A DNA stretch of 38,926 nt, taken from the NCBI GenBank assembly GCA_002386465.1, contig DGIT01000041.1:1-38926 (forward strand), read 5' to 3'. This document shows positions 32,060-38,926 of the stretch, piece after piece. Under the pieces are notes generated by a model. That model worked only from the letters and a program-made list of their open reading frames with translations. It searched no databases and was not told where the DNA came from. This DNA is from Burkholderiales bacterium UBA4615 (GTDB lineage: Bacteria > Pseudomonadota > Gammaproteobacteria > Burkholderiales > Burkholderiaceae_E). Numbering within the stretch: position 1 is the first letter of the stretch; each line of letters begins with the position of its first letter. The position numbers were made by a program, and so were the translations under genes.

Positions 32060-33040
32060 TCAACCTGCCCCGGGTGATCCCTGCATCTGGATTCGAGCCG
32101 CGCTCACCCTGGACCACCGGGCTCGCAGCGTGGCCCAGACGGGGGACACAGTTGCGACAGCCACGGCAGGCGTGTAGGGCACGGCCTGTGACCCGCGCTC
32201 GAGACACCGCAAGACCGTTGCACGCAGCACCGGCGTGGAGGTGGGCTTGACCAGGTAAGCGTCGCATCCGGCGGCCGCCGCTTTCAGCTTGTCCCATGGA
32301 CTGCTGCGCCGGGTGAGTACGATCGTGGGTGTGTGGCGCCAGGCCGAGTCGCGGCGAATGTCTCGCACAATCGTCAGGCCGCACGCGTCAGGCAGATCGC
32401 TTTCCAGCACCACCCCTTCATAGCGGCGCAGCGCCAGGGTGTCGCGGGCCTCGGCTGCGCTGCCCACACCTTCTGCGTCCAGGCCAAGGGCCGCGAGCGC
32501 CAGGCTCAGTTGTCGGCGCGCCGCCGGGCTCGGATCAATCAGCAGCACCCGAGCACGCCGACCCAGGGCACGCTCAAGCGCATCGGTCGGGCGCACGCCA
32601 GGCGGCGGGGCCACACCCGCCCCGGTTCGGGCGGACGCCGCGCTCCGATGCTGCTCAACCACCCGGTTCAGCACGGTCAGCAGGTTCAAGGCAAAGCGTT
32701 GCAGCACCAGATCGTCACAGACTCGGGTCGGATCCTGTCGCCGCCCCACCGTCACCACCGTACGTGCGCGGGCCAGACCGCGCAGGGTGCGCGCGATATC
32801 CCGTGCACCCTGTGTCGTCATGTCGACCAGCGCCAGATCGAACTCATCTGGCTCGCGCGAGGCAACCGCCTGGAACCGATAGGGGTTGTGGTGGGCATGA
32901 CGAAACACGATTTCCATGATGCGCTGCAGCCGCGGGCCCAAACCGAAGGCAGCCACGCGGAAAGCAGGCCTGGGATCGGAGATCGAAGGCTGACCGGGGC
33001 CGATTGAAGCTGCGGAAGGGGTGAACGACGGATCGCTCAT
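32060..33040 (-). CDS. receiver-domain protein with Glu at the phosphorylation site
   Basis: The 326-residue protein has a C-terminal receiver-like (REC) domain (about residues 163-285). It has the acidic pocket Asp169 (VLLIDP), the switch Thr243 (TIVLTR) and the conserved Lys265 (YLVKP). The position of the phosphoryl-accepting Asp is Glu213, in VVLESDLPDACGL. A second, more distant CheY-like region seems to lie in residues 28-125 (FDLALVDMTTQG). There is no DNA-binding or enzymatic output domain; the C-terminal tail (about 290-326) is unstructured-looking. A Glu at this site often mimics the phosphorylated state, so the protein may be constitutively on or a pure scaffold. Convergent with efp. 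Confidence 0.78.
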   Translation of the reverse strand: MSDPSFTPSAASIGPGQPSISDPRPAFRVAAFGLGPRLQRIMEIVFRHAHHNPYRFQAVASREPDEFDLALVDMTTQGARDIARTLRGLARARTVVTVGRRQDPTRVCDDLVLQRFALNLLTVLNRVVEQHRSAASARTGAGVAPPPGVRPTDALERALGRRARVLLIDPSPAARRQLSLALAALGLDAEGVGSAAEARDTLALRRYEGVVLESDLPDACGLTIVRDIRRDSAWRHTPTIVLTRRSSPWDKLKAAAAGCDAYLVKPTSTPVLRATVLRCLERGSQAVPYTPAVAVATVSPVWATLRARWSRVSAARIQMQGSPGAG

Positions 33041-33084
33041 GATTTTGAAACTGTCTTTATCTGCAATGACTTACAGAGCGTATT

Positions 33085-33429
33085 TCAAGCAGCTTCAAAG
33101 GACAAGGCAATTTGCAGGTCGTTGTCGCGCGCAAAGTTGAATAAAAACGACAGTGCCATGGGTTCGACTGCCGAAATCGCTGGATCGACCCTGACACAGG
33201 GGTACGCGCCGTGACGCCCGGGCATCGCGAAGGGCGAATACTGAAACGCCGAGGCCACGGCTGCGCCGCGGGGCTGGAAAGCGGACATCACACCCGCCAG
33301 GCGTTCGGCCCAGTCGCTGGGTCGAAACGCACGCCCTGCCGCTGTCACACCGACGATCAGAAAGTTGCGGTCGGGGACCCGTTCGAGGGATCGGGCGGGG
33401 ACGGTGTCGGAGGGGGCGTCGGACGCCAT
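33085..33429 (-). CDS. DUF3579 family protein
   Basis: A 114-residue protein recognised as the betaproteobacterial DUF3579 family by FLIVGVTAAGRAFRPSDWAERLAGVMSAF, then YPCVRVDPAISAVEPMALSFLFNFARDNDLQI. Function is unknown. The family is often found near arginine genes and rpsT in Burkholderiales, which fits the argD-argF genes starting 196 bases away on the other strand. A TATAAT hexamer (33473-33468, minus strand) about 40 bases before the ATG is a likely promoter element. Confidence 0.85.
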   Translation of the reverse strand: MASDAPSDTVPARSLERVPDRNFLIVGVTAAGRAFRPSDWAERLAGVMSAFQPRGAAVASAFQYSPFAMPGRHGAYPCVRVDPAISAVEPMALSFLFNFARDNDLQIALSFEAA

Positions 33430-33467
33430 CGGAAGCGCGAAACATCGCGCAAGAAAGTGGATTACGC

Positions 33468-33473
33468 ATTATA
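33468..33473 (-). promoter_or_regulatory. candidate -10 element of the DUF3579 gene
   Basis: TATAAT on the minus strand, 38 bases before the ATG at 33429. The direct repeat GAGCGTCTC (33476-33484 and 33487-33495) lies immediately upstream, where a -35 or regulator site would be. Confidence 0.45.
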
Positions 33474-33624
33474 TAGAGCGTCTCAGAGCGTCTCTGAGGG
33501 ACTTGTCGATTCTGGCACCCTAGGGATCAGGCTCGCTCAGGCGGCTGAAATCCCCTAGACTCACGCCCTCGTTGCGTCACGACCTGCCCATCGACCGTCT
33601 TTCGCTGCTGCCAGAGGATTCGCC

Positions 33625-34824
33625 ATGACCACCCCCAATCCGGTGATGCCCACCTATGCCCCCCAACCGGTCGCCTTTGAGCGCGGCCAGGGCGCCTGGC
33701 TGTACGACACCGAGGGCCGCCGGTACCTGGATTGCCTCTCGGGCATCGCGGTCAACACGCTCGGCCACAACCACCCGAAGCTGGTCGCAGCCATTGCCGA
33801 CCAGGCATCCAAGATCATCCACTGTTCGAATCTGTTCGAGATCCCCTTGCGCCATCGCATGGCGCAGCGGCTGGTCGAGCTATCGGGCATGACCAACGTG
33901 TTCTTCTGTAACTCGGGCCTGGAAGCCAATGAAGCTGCGATCAAGATTGCGCGGCTCTACGGACACAACCGTGGCATTGACCTGCCCGAGATCGTGGTCT
34001 ACGAAAACGCCTTCCACGGACGCTCGCTGGCCACCCTGTCGGCCACCGGCAATGTCAAGGTACAGAAAGGTTTCGAGCCGCTGGTACCCGGATTCGTGCG
34101 TGTCCCGCTCAACGACATGGGCGCGCTGAACCGCGTGGCCGCAGAGCGGCCCAATGTGGTGGCGGTCTTTCTGGAAGCCATTCAGGGCGAAGGCGGCATC
34201 CAGCCCGCGCGCAATGAGTATCTGCGTGAAGTGCGCCAGCTCTGCGATCGTCAGGGCTGGCTGATGATGGTTGATGAAGTGCAGTGCGGTACCGGGCGTA
34301 CCGGCAAGTGGTTTGCGCATCAATGGTCCGGGATCAAGCCCGACGTCATGCCGCTGGCCAAGGGCGTGTCATCCGGCATTCCGGTGGGTGCGGTGGTTGC
34401 TCACGGCATCGCGTCCGAGACCTTCAAGCCGGGCAATCACGGCACCACGTTCGGGGGCAATCCGCTGGCCATGCGCGCCGGACTCACCACGATTGAGGTG
34501 ATGGAAGAAGAAGGGCTGCTCGCCAATGCCACGGCCATGGGCGACCTGATCATGCATGGCATGCGCAAGGCTCTGGCAGGGCACTCCGGTCTGGTCGAGG
34601 TGCGGGGCACAGGCCTGATGATCGGTATTCAATTGGACCGCCCCTGCAGCGAGATCGTCGCCCTGGCGCTGAAGGCGGGACTCGTGCTCAATGTGACGGC
34701 AGATTCGGTCGTGCGCATGCTGCCCCCGCTTATCCTGAACGCTGAGCAGGCCGAGCTGATCGTGGCCACGCTCGCGCCGATCATTCGCGACTTCCTGGCG
34801 CGCCCGGCTGCGCGCGCTGCGTGA
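33625..34824 (+). CDS. argD: acetylornithine aminotransferase
   Basis: ArgD transfers an amino group to N-acetylglutamate semialdehyde in arginine synthesis. The 399-residue class III aminotransferase has GAWLYDTEGRRYLDCLSGIAVNTLGHNHP near the start, FFCNSGLEANEAAIKIARLYG, the cofactor Asp in LMMVDEVQCGTGRTGKWFA, the PLP lysine in MPLAKGVSSGIPVGA, and THGTTFGGNPLAM-type text (HGTTFGGNPLA). It overlaps argF by four bases (GTGA), so the pair is translationally coupled. Confidence 0.95.
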   Translation: MTTPNPVMPTYAPQPVAFERGQGAWLYDTEGRRYLDCLSGIAVNTLGHNHPKLVAAIADQASKIIHCSNLFEIPLRHRMAQRLVELSGMTNVFFCNSGLEANEAAIKIARLYGHNRGIDLPEIVVYENAFHGRSLATLSATGNVKVQKGFEPLVPGFVRVPLNDMGALNRVAAERPNVVAVFLEAIQGEGGIQPARNEYLREVRQLCDRQGWLMMVDEVQCGTGRTGKWFAHQWSGIKPDVMPLAKGVSSGIPVGAVVAHGIASETFKPGNHGTTFGGNPLAMRAGLTTIEVMEEEGLLANATAMGDLIMHGMRKALAGHSGLVEVRGTGLMIGIQLDRPCSEIVALALKAGLVLNVTADSVVRMLPPLILNAEQAELIVATLAPIIRDFLARPAARAA

Positions 34825-35750
34825 CCCACATGCCGTTGGCCCGGAAACACTTTCTGCAACTGGTCGACTTCGACCGGACTGAGATCGAGCACCTGTTCGA
34901 ACGCACCCGGGTCATCAAGGATCTGTTCAAGCGTTATCAGCCCTACCATCCGCTCGCCGATCGCACGCTGGTGATGATCTTCGAGAAGCAGTCCACGCGT
35001 ACGCGCCTTTCATTCGAGGCCGGCATGCACCAGATGGGCGGCGCCGCGGTGTTCCTGAACACACGCGACTCGCAGCTTGGGCGCGGAGAGCCCGTGGAAG
35101 ACGCCGCGCAGGTGATTTCGCGCATGTGCGATCTGGTCATGATCCGCACCTTCGAGCAGTCGATCGTCGAGCGTTTCGCTGCTCACTCGCGCGTCCCGGT
35201 GATCAACGGGCTGACCAATGAGTACCACCCCTGCCAGGTGCTGGCCGACCTGTACACCTTCGAAGAGCATCGGGGCCCGATTGCAGGCCGCACGGTGGCC
35301 TGGGTGGGCGATGCCAACAACATGGCCTACACCTGGATTCAGGCGGCGGGGCTGATGGGGTTCAAGCTGCGGGTGTCGACTCCGCCGGGCTACCGGATCG
35401 ACCCGAGTCGCGTGGCACCCCGGGACACAGCTCATCTGGAGATTGTCGAAGACCCGATGCATGCTTGCGTGAACGCCGACCTGGTCAGTACCGACGTCTG
35501 GACCAGCATGGGTTTCGAGGACGAAAGCCGTGACCGGATGGCCGCTTTTGCAGACTGGCAGGTGGATGCCGACATGATGCGTCAGGCGCGCCCGGAGGCG
35601 GTCTTTATGCACTGCCTGCCGGCACATCGCGGCGAGGAAGTGTCCGCCGAGGTCATCGACGGACCGCAATCGGTGGTCTGGGACGAGGCTGAGAACCGTC
35701 TGCACGTGCAGAAGGCTCTCCTGGAATACCTGATGCTGGGTCACCTCTGA
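34821..35750 (+). CDS. argF: ornithine carbamoyltransferase
   Basis: ArgF makes citrulline from ornithine and carbamoyl phosphate. The 309-residue product has the carbamoyl phosphate loop STRTRLSFE (about residue 58), HPCQVLADL (about 136), the ornithine-binding SMG loop in DVWTSMGFEDE, and the catalytic HCLPAHRGEEV (about 266). The GTG at 34821 overlaps the argD stop codon; an ATG at 34830 is an alternative. The last codons are followed by a convergent unknown gene. Confidence 0.97.
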   Translation: MTHMPLARKHFLQLVDFDRTEIEHLFERTRVIKDLFKRYQPYHPLADRTLVMIFEKQSTRTRLSFEAGMHQMGGAAVFLNTRDSQLGRGEPVEDAAQVISRMCDLVMIRTFEQSIVERFAAHSRVPVINGLTNEYHPCQVLADLYTFEEHRGPIAGRTVAWVGDANNMAYTWIQAAGLMGFKLRVSTPPGYRIDPSRVAPRDTAHLEIVEDPMHACVNADLVSTDVWTSMGFEDESRDRMAAFADWQVDADMMRQARPEAVFMHCLPAHRGEEVSAEVIDGPQSVVWDEAENRLHVQKALLEYLMLGHL

Positions 35751-35797
35751 CCCGACTGCGGCGCTGGCTCAGGCCGGATTTCCGGGGGCAGATGCGC

Positions 35798-36520
35798 TCA
35801 ACGACACAGGTGCAGGCGCACCGATAACAGAGGCTGAGCAACTTCCGTTTGCGTCGCCGCTTGAGACTGGGCGCGACTCGAAGCGGGTATCAGCCTGGGC
35901 ACCGCCATCAGCGCCACCAGTTTGCGAGCCTCGCTCAGGTGTGCATTGAGCAGTCGCACGCTACCGACCGCTTCTCGCAGGTCGGCCGGCACCTGGGCGC
36001 TGAGACGATTCGCAAGCGCAGGCCAGGTCGGCCGATCCATCACTTCGCCGAGCAGTGCGGACAGGGCCTCATACCATGCCACACAGTCATCGAACTGCGG
36101 CGCTTCAGCCAGCATTGGAAATCCGTAGCGCGGCAGCAATTGGCGCAGATCGCGGTCGATGACCGGTTGAAGCGGATCCACCAACGCAAGCAACGATGAG
36201 GCGACCGACTTTTCGACCTGCCCGGTCAGGGCGGTCAGTTGCGCCAGCACAACCTTGAACTGCGGTTCAGGCTCGCTTTTGAAGTCCTGCAGAATCCGGA
36301 ATACCGATTCACGCTGCAGGCGCAGCTTGCCCCGCAGCCCGATATATCGGGACAAGTCCTGCTGATACGCCTCGTCGGTGGTCACGTTCACCCGCTGTAG
36401 CGCCTCACGCAGCGCAACGAACTGGCGCAGGTGCGGCACAGCCCGCCTCATGGCCACCACCGCCGTGAGTTCCAGATCGCGCATCAGTGCGTCAAGGTGC
36501 AGTGCAGTGAGAACTGTCAT
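35798..36520 (-). CDS. hypothetical protein, mostly alpha-helical
   Basis: I do not recognise this 240-residue protein. It is predicted to be largely helical, with heptad-like leucine spacing (LHLDALMRDLELTAVVAMRRAV, then LRQFVALREALQRVNV) and a central conserved-looking LLPRYGFPMLAEAPQFDDCVAWYEALSALLGEV. There is no signal peptide or membrane segment. An AGGGA site lies about eight bases before the ATG, which supports it as a real gene. It is convergent with argF. The last 35 residues look low in complexity. Confidence 0.65.
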   Translation of the reverse strand: MTVLTALHLDALMRDLELTAVVAMRRAVPHLRQFVALREALQRVNVTTDEAYQQDLSRYIGLRGKLRLQRESVFRILQDFKSEPEPQFKVVLAQLTALTGQVEKSVASSLLALVDPLQPVIDRDLRQLLPRYGFPMLAEAPQFDDCVAWYEALSALLGEVMDRPTWPALANRLSAQVPADLREAVGSVRLLNAHLSEARKLVALMAVPRLIPASSRAQSQAATQTEVAQPLLSVRLHLCR

Positions 36521-36928
36521 GCAGGATTTCCCTGGTGATCGTTTGCAACCTGCACATAGTGCCGGTGCCCTCAGGGTCTTTGTGCAGTGTGCGGATGACA
36601 GGGACGGTCGTACCGATGGGCGGAAGGGTCAGACCTCTTATGTCAAGGAATGCGACCCCTTTATTTCAAGCCAGCTTCACCGTATCGGGGGTGCGTGCAA
36701 CCCAGGTTATGGCACGTCAGGAAGCGTCCAGTCGCCAGTCTCCAGGCATCCGATCACCGAACACTCGGTGAACCGTCACGGTGACTACTGGGCCTTGACC
36801 TTGATCAGACGCGTGGATCGATGCGCCAGGCAGCGTCGCATCCCGGCGGAAACCAGAACGCCCCGCTGGACCTGCGTCCGGCGGGGCGCTGACGTCTGCG
36901 GGCGCCGTACGGGCCCGGATAGGAAGGC
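36521..36928. other. gene-free spacer with two inverted repeats
   Basis: No convincing gene in these 408 bases. It holds TCACCGA-ACAC-TCGGTGA (36754-36771), a perfect 7-bp inverted repeat, and GGGTC...GACCC (36626-36658), a weak pair of arms. The right end contains the terminator of the Clp gene. The spacer should also hold the promoter of the minus-strand gene ending at 35798, but I see no clear -10/-35 pair. Confidence 0.5.
36857..36890 (-). terminator. terminator of the Clp ATPase gene
   Basis: A 12-bp stem (36860-36871 with 36876-36887: GCCCCGCTGGAC and GTCCGGCGGGGC, one T-G wobble) with the four-base loop CTGC, about 40 bases past the stop codon on the minus strand. The following TTCTGGTTTCC is moderately T-rich. 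Confidence 0.7.
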
Positions 36929-38926
36929 TCAGGCGGGCACGACCTCGACCTGCTCTTCACCTTCGGTCGGCGCTGCGGGCGGGACCGACTCGGCAAACGA
37001 CAGATGCACGTTGCCTGCATCGTCCAGGTCGACCGTGACCTTGCCACCGCCCACCAGCCGGCCGAACAGGAGTTCGTCGGCCAAGGCCTTGCGGATGGTG
37101 TCCTGGATGAGCCGCTGCATTGGCCGCGCGCCCATCAGCGGGTCGAAGCCCTTGGTGGCCAGATGCTTGCGCAGTCGCTCGGTAAAGACCGCATCGACTT
37201 TTTTCTCGTGCAGCTGCTCTTCCAGCGCCATCAGGAACTTGTCGACCACCCGCATGATGATGTCTTCGTTCAGCGCGCGGAACGAGATGGTCGCATCCAG
37301 ACGGTTGCGGAACTCAGGCGTGAACATGCGCTTGATTTCCTGCAGCTCGTCGCCCGCCTGCTTGTTGTCGGAGAACCCGATGGAGCGCTTCTGAAGATCC
37401 TGAGCGCCCGCGTTCGTGGTCATGACAATGATGATGTTGCGGAAATCAGCCTTGCGCCCGTTGTTGTCGGTGAGCGTGCCGTGGTCCATCACCTGCAGGA
37501 GCACGTTGAACACGTCGGGGTGGGCCTTCTCGATCTCGTCGAACAGGATGACCGAATAGGGCCGGCGGCGGACGGCCTCGGTGAGTTGGCCGCCCTCCTC
37601 GTAGCCCACGTAGCCCGGGGGCGAGCCCTTGAGCGTGGACACCGTGTGCGCTTCCTGGAACTCCGACATGTTGATGGTGATGATGTTCCGTTCGCCACCG
37701 TACAGCAGATCGGAGAGCGCCAGCGCCGTCTCGGTCTTGCCGACGCCGCTGGGGCCGACGAGCATGAACACGCCCTTCGGCTTGTTCGGATCCTCGATGC
37801 CTGCCTTCGACGTGCGGACGCGGCGCGAGATGTCGATGAGCGCATGGTCCTGTCCGATGACGCGCGCGCCAAGGTGCTTCTCGAGCTCGAGCATGGTGCC
37901 GAGTTCGTCGCTCATCATCTTGCCCACGGGGATGCCGGTCCAGCCGGAGATCACTTCCCCGACAATGGACGCATCGACGAACACGCGCATGAGCGGCGTT
38001 TCGCCCTGCAGCGTTTCGAGCTCGGCGCTGAGGCCGTTCAACTCCGCACGCAGTGCGTTGGCCGCGGTCTGGTCGGCATTGTCTGCCTCGGCGATGAGCG
38101 CATCGCGCACGCCGAGGATTTTCTCTACGAGCGCTTTCTCGCTGCCCCAGCGTGCTTCGAGCGCGGCCAGCGTTTCCTGCACCTGCGCACGACGCGTGGC
38201 GAGTTCGGCGAGCCGTTCCTTGTGGTCCGCTCCCGCCACCTGCTCGCGGGTGAGCACACGATCCTGCAGTGCGATGTCGTCCAGGGTGCGTCGGGCGTCT
38301 TCGATGGGTCCGGGCGTGGCGGTCTGACCGAGGTTGAGGCGCGCGCAGGCGGTGTCGAGCACGCTCACGGCCTTGTCGGGGAGCTGCCGGTCGGGGAGGT
38401 AGCGGTGCGAGAGCCGCACGGCGGCTTCCATGCCGCTGTCGAGGATGCGCACGGCATGGTGCTTCTCGAGCGACGGCACGACGGCGCGCATCATGACGCA
38501 GCACACGTCTTCGGTGGGCTCATCGACCTTCACGAGCTGGAAGCGACGCGAGAGGGCCGGATCCTTTTCGAAGAACTTCTTGTACTCGCTCCAGGTGGTC
38601 GCGGCGATGGTGCGCAGTTCACCGCGGGCGAGGGCCGGCTTGAGCAGGTTGGCCGCGTCGTTCTGGCCGGCGGCGCCACCGGCGCCGATCATGGTGTGCG
38701 CTTCGTCGATGAAGAGAATGATCGGCGTCGGGGAGTTCTTCACCTCTTCGATCAGTCCCTTGAGGCGGTTCTCGAACTCACCTTTCACACCCGCGCCGGC
38801 CTGCAGCATGGCCAGGTCGAGCGAGCGCAGCGACACGTTGCGCAACGGGGGTGGGACATCGCCTTCGGCGATGCGGCGCGCGAAGCCTTCCACAACGGCC
38901 GTCTTGCCCACGCCCGGCTCGCCGAT
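36929..38926 (-). CDS. hybrid Clp AAA+ ATPase, ClpV-like N-terminal part and ClpA-like C-terminal part (partial)
   Basis: The gene runs off the right edge; 665 residues are visible, starting inside Walker A of the first AAA+ domain (GEPGVGKTAVVEG). Counting from the M/V of VGKT as 1: residues 1-435 match ClpV/TssH of type VI secretion (GVKGEFENRLKGLIEEVK, TMIGAGGAAGQNDAANLLKPALARGELRTIAATTWSEYKK, the short AGADHKERLAEL middle domain, VISGWTGIPVGKMM, SEFQEAHTVSTLKGSPPGYVGY). Residues 436-472 (EEGGQLTEAVRRRPYSVILFDEIEKAH) look ClpB-like. Residues 473-632 match Burkholderiales ClpA (LTDNNGRKADFRN, EIKRMFTPEFRNRLDA, KGFDPLMGARPMQRLIQDTIRKALADELLFG). An IGF tripeptide (511-513), the ClpP-docking loop of ClpA, is present. 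Either a real fusion or a mis-join. Confidence 0.85.
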   Translation of the reverse strand: MGEPGVGKTAVVEGFARRIAEGDVPPPLRNVSLRSLDLAMLQAGAGVKGEFENRLKGLIEEVKNSPTPIILFIDEAHTMIGAGGAAGQNDAANLLKPALARGELRTIAATTWSEYKKFFEKDPALSRRFQLVKVDEPTEDVCCVMMRAVVPSLEKHHAVRILDSGMEAAVRLSHRYLPDRQLPDKAVSVLDTACARLNLGQTATPGPIEDARRTLDDIALQDRVLTREQVAGADHKERLAELATRRAQVQETLAALEARWGSEKALVEKILGVRDALIAEADNADQTAANALRAELNGLSAELETLQGETPLMRVFVDASIVGEVISGWTGIPVGKMMSDELGTMLELEKHLGARVIGQDHALIDISRRVRTSKAGIEDPNKPKGVFMLVGPSGVGKTETALALSDLLYGGERNIITINMSEFQEAHTVSTLKGSPPGYVGYEEGGQLTEAVRRRPYSVILFDEIEKAHPDVFNVLLQVMDHGTLTDNNGRKADFRNIIIVMTTNAGAQDLQKRSIGFSDNKQAGDELQEIKRMFTPEFRNRLDATISFRALNEDIIMRVVDKFLMALEEQLHEKKVDAVFTERLRKHLATKGFDPLMGARPMQRLIQDTIRKALADELLFGRLVGGGKVTVDLDDAGNVHLSFAESVPPAAPTEGEEQVEVVPA

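Noticed and set aside
36626..36658. GGGTC...GACCC arms resembling ends of REP/RAYT-type elements
   Set aside because: Arms are only five bases, the middle is not symmetric, and no transposase or second copy is present.
36378..37394. A 338-codon plus-strand open frame spanning the spacer and the Clp gene
   Set aside because: No family resemblance, low-complexity Ser/Arg content, and it is antisense to the well-supported Clp and 35798-36520 genes.
36929..38926. A plain ClpV or plain ClpA annotation
   Set aside because: Neither fits the whole length: the D1 and middle region are ClpV, the D2 C-terminal part is ClpA.

Overview
The window looks like chromosomal DNA from a betaproteobacterium of the order Burkholderiales. 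The evidence is the EarP/EF-P pair with Arg32 in EF-P, small proteins of the DUF3460 and DUF3579 type, an 88-residue MoaD, Burkholderiales-like Dcd, ClpA and S15 sequences, high G+C, and a mostly housekeeping gene content. No tRNA, rRNA, CRISPR array or insertion sequence was recognised.

Layout, left to right. Positions 1-2.6 kb hold the start of pnp, rpsO with its terminator, a fumarylacetoacetate-hydrolase-fold enzyme and an EamA transporter. At 2.6-4.3 kb lies dcd (dCTP deaminase), whose reading frame is interrupted by a complete in-frame intein of 376 residues with an HNH-type endonuclease region. From 4.4 to 8.3 kb is a coxD-coxE-coxG-xdhC-like operon, the accessory set for molybdenum hydroxylases, without the hydroxylase itself. 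From 8.4 to 14.9 kb, on the minus strand, is an aldehyde:ferredoxin oxidoreductase operon (polyferredoxin, tungsten enzyme subunit, FAD/NAD subunit, MoaD-like protein, an unknown small protein) followed by a lipoprotein amidohydrolase. From 15.2 to 18.4 kb are a short ModE-like regulator and modABC. The stretch from 4.4 to 18.4 kb is therefore a molybdenum/tungsten enzyme island: import, cofactor chemistry, enzyme maturation and one enzyme.

From 18.4 kb on the genes are mainly core: mrp/apbC, metG, a SulP transporter, a BamE-like lipoprotein, a DUF3460 protein, scpA, murB, an OmpA-domain protein, yaaA, a solo PIN protein, a YbdL-type aminotransferase, a LEA-type lipoprotein, earP-efp, an unusual receiver-domain protein, a DUF3579 protein, argD-argF and an unknown protein.

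The last 2 kb encode a Clp-type AAA+ protein that continues off the right edge. Its first two thirds read as ClpV (TssH, type VI secretion) and its last third as Burkholderiales ClpA. This is either a real hybrid or, more likely, an assembly join through conserved AAA+ sequence. The two observations I rank highest are the dcd intein and this ClpV/ClpA join.
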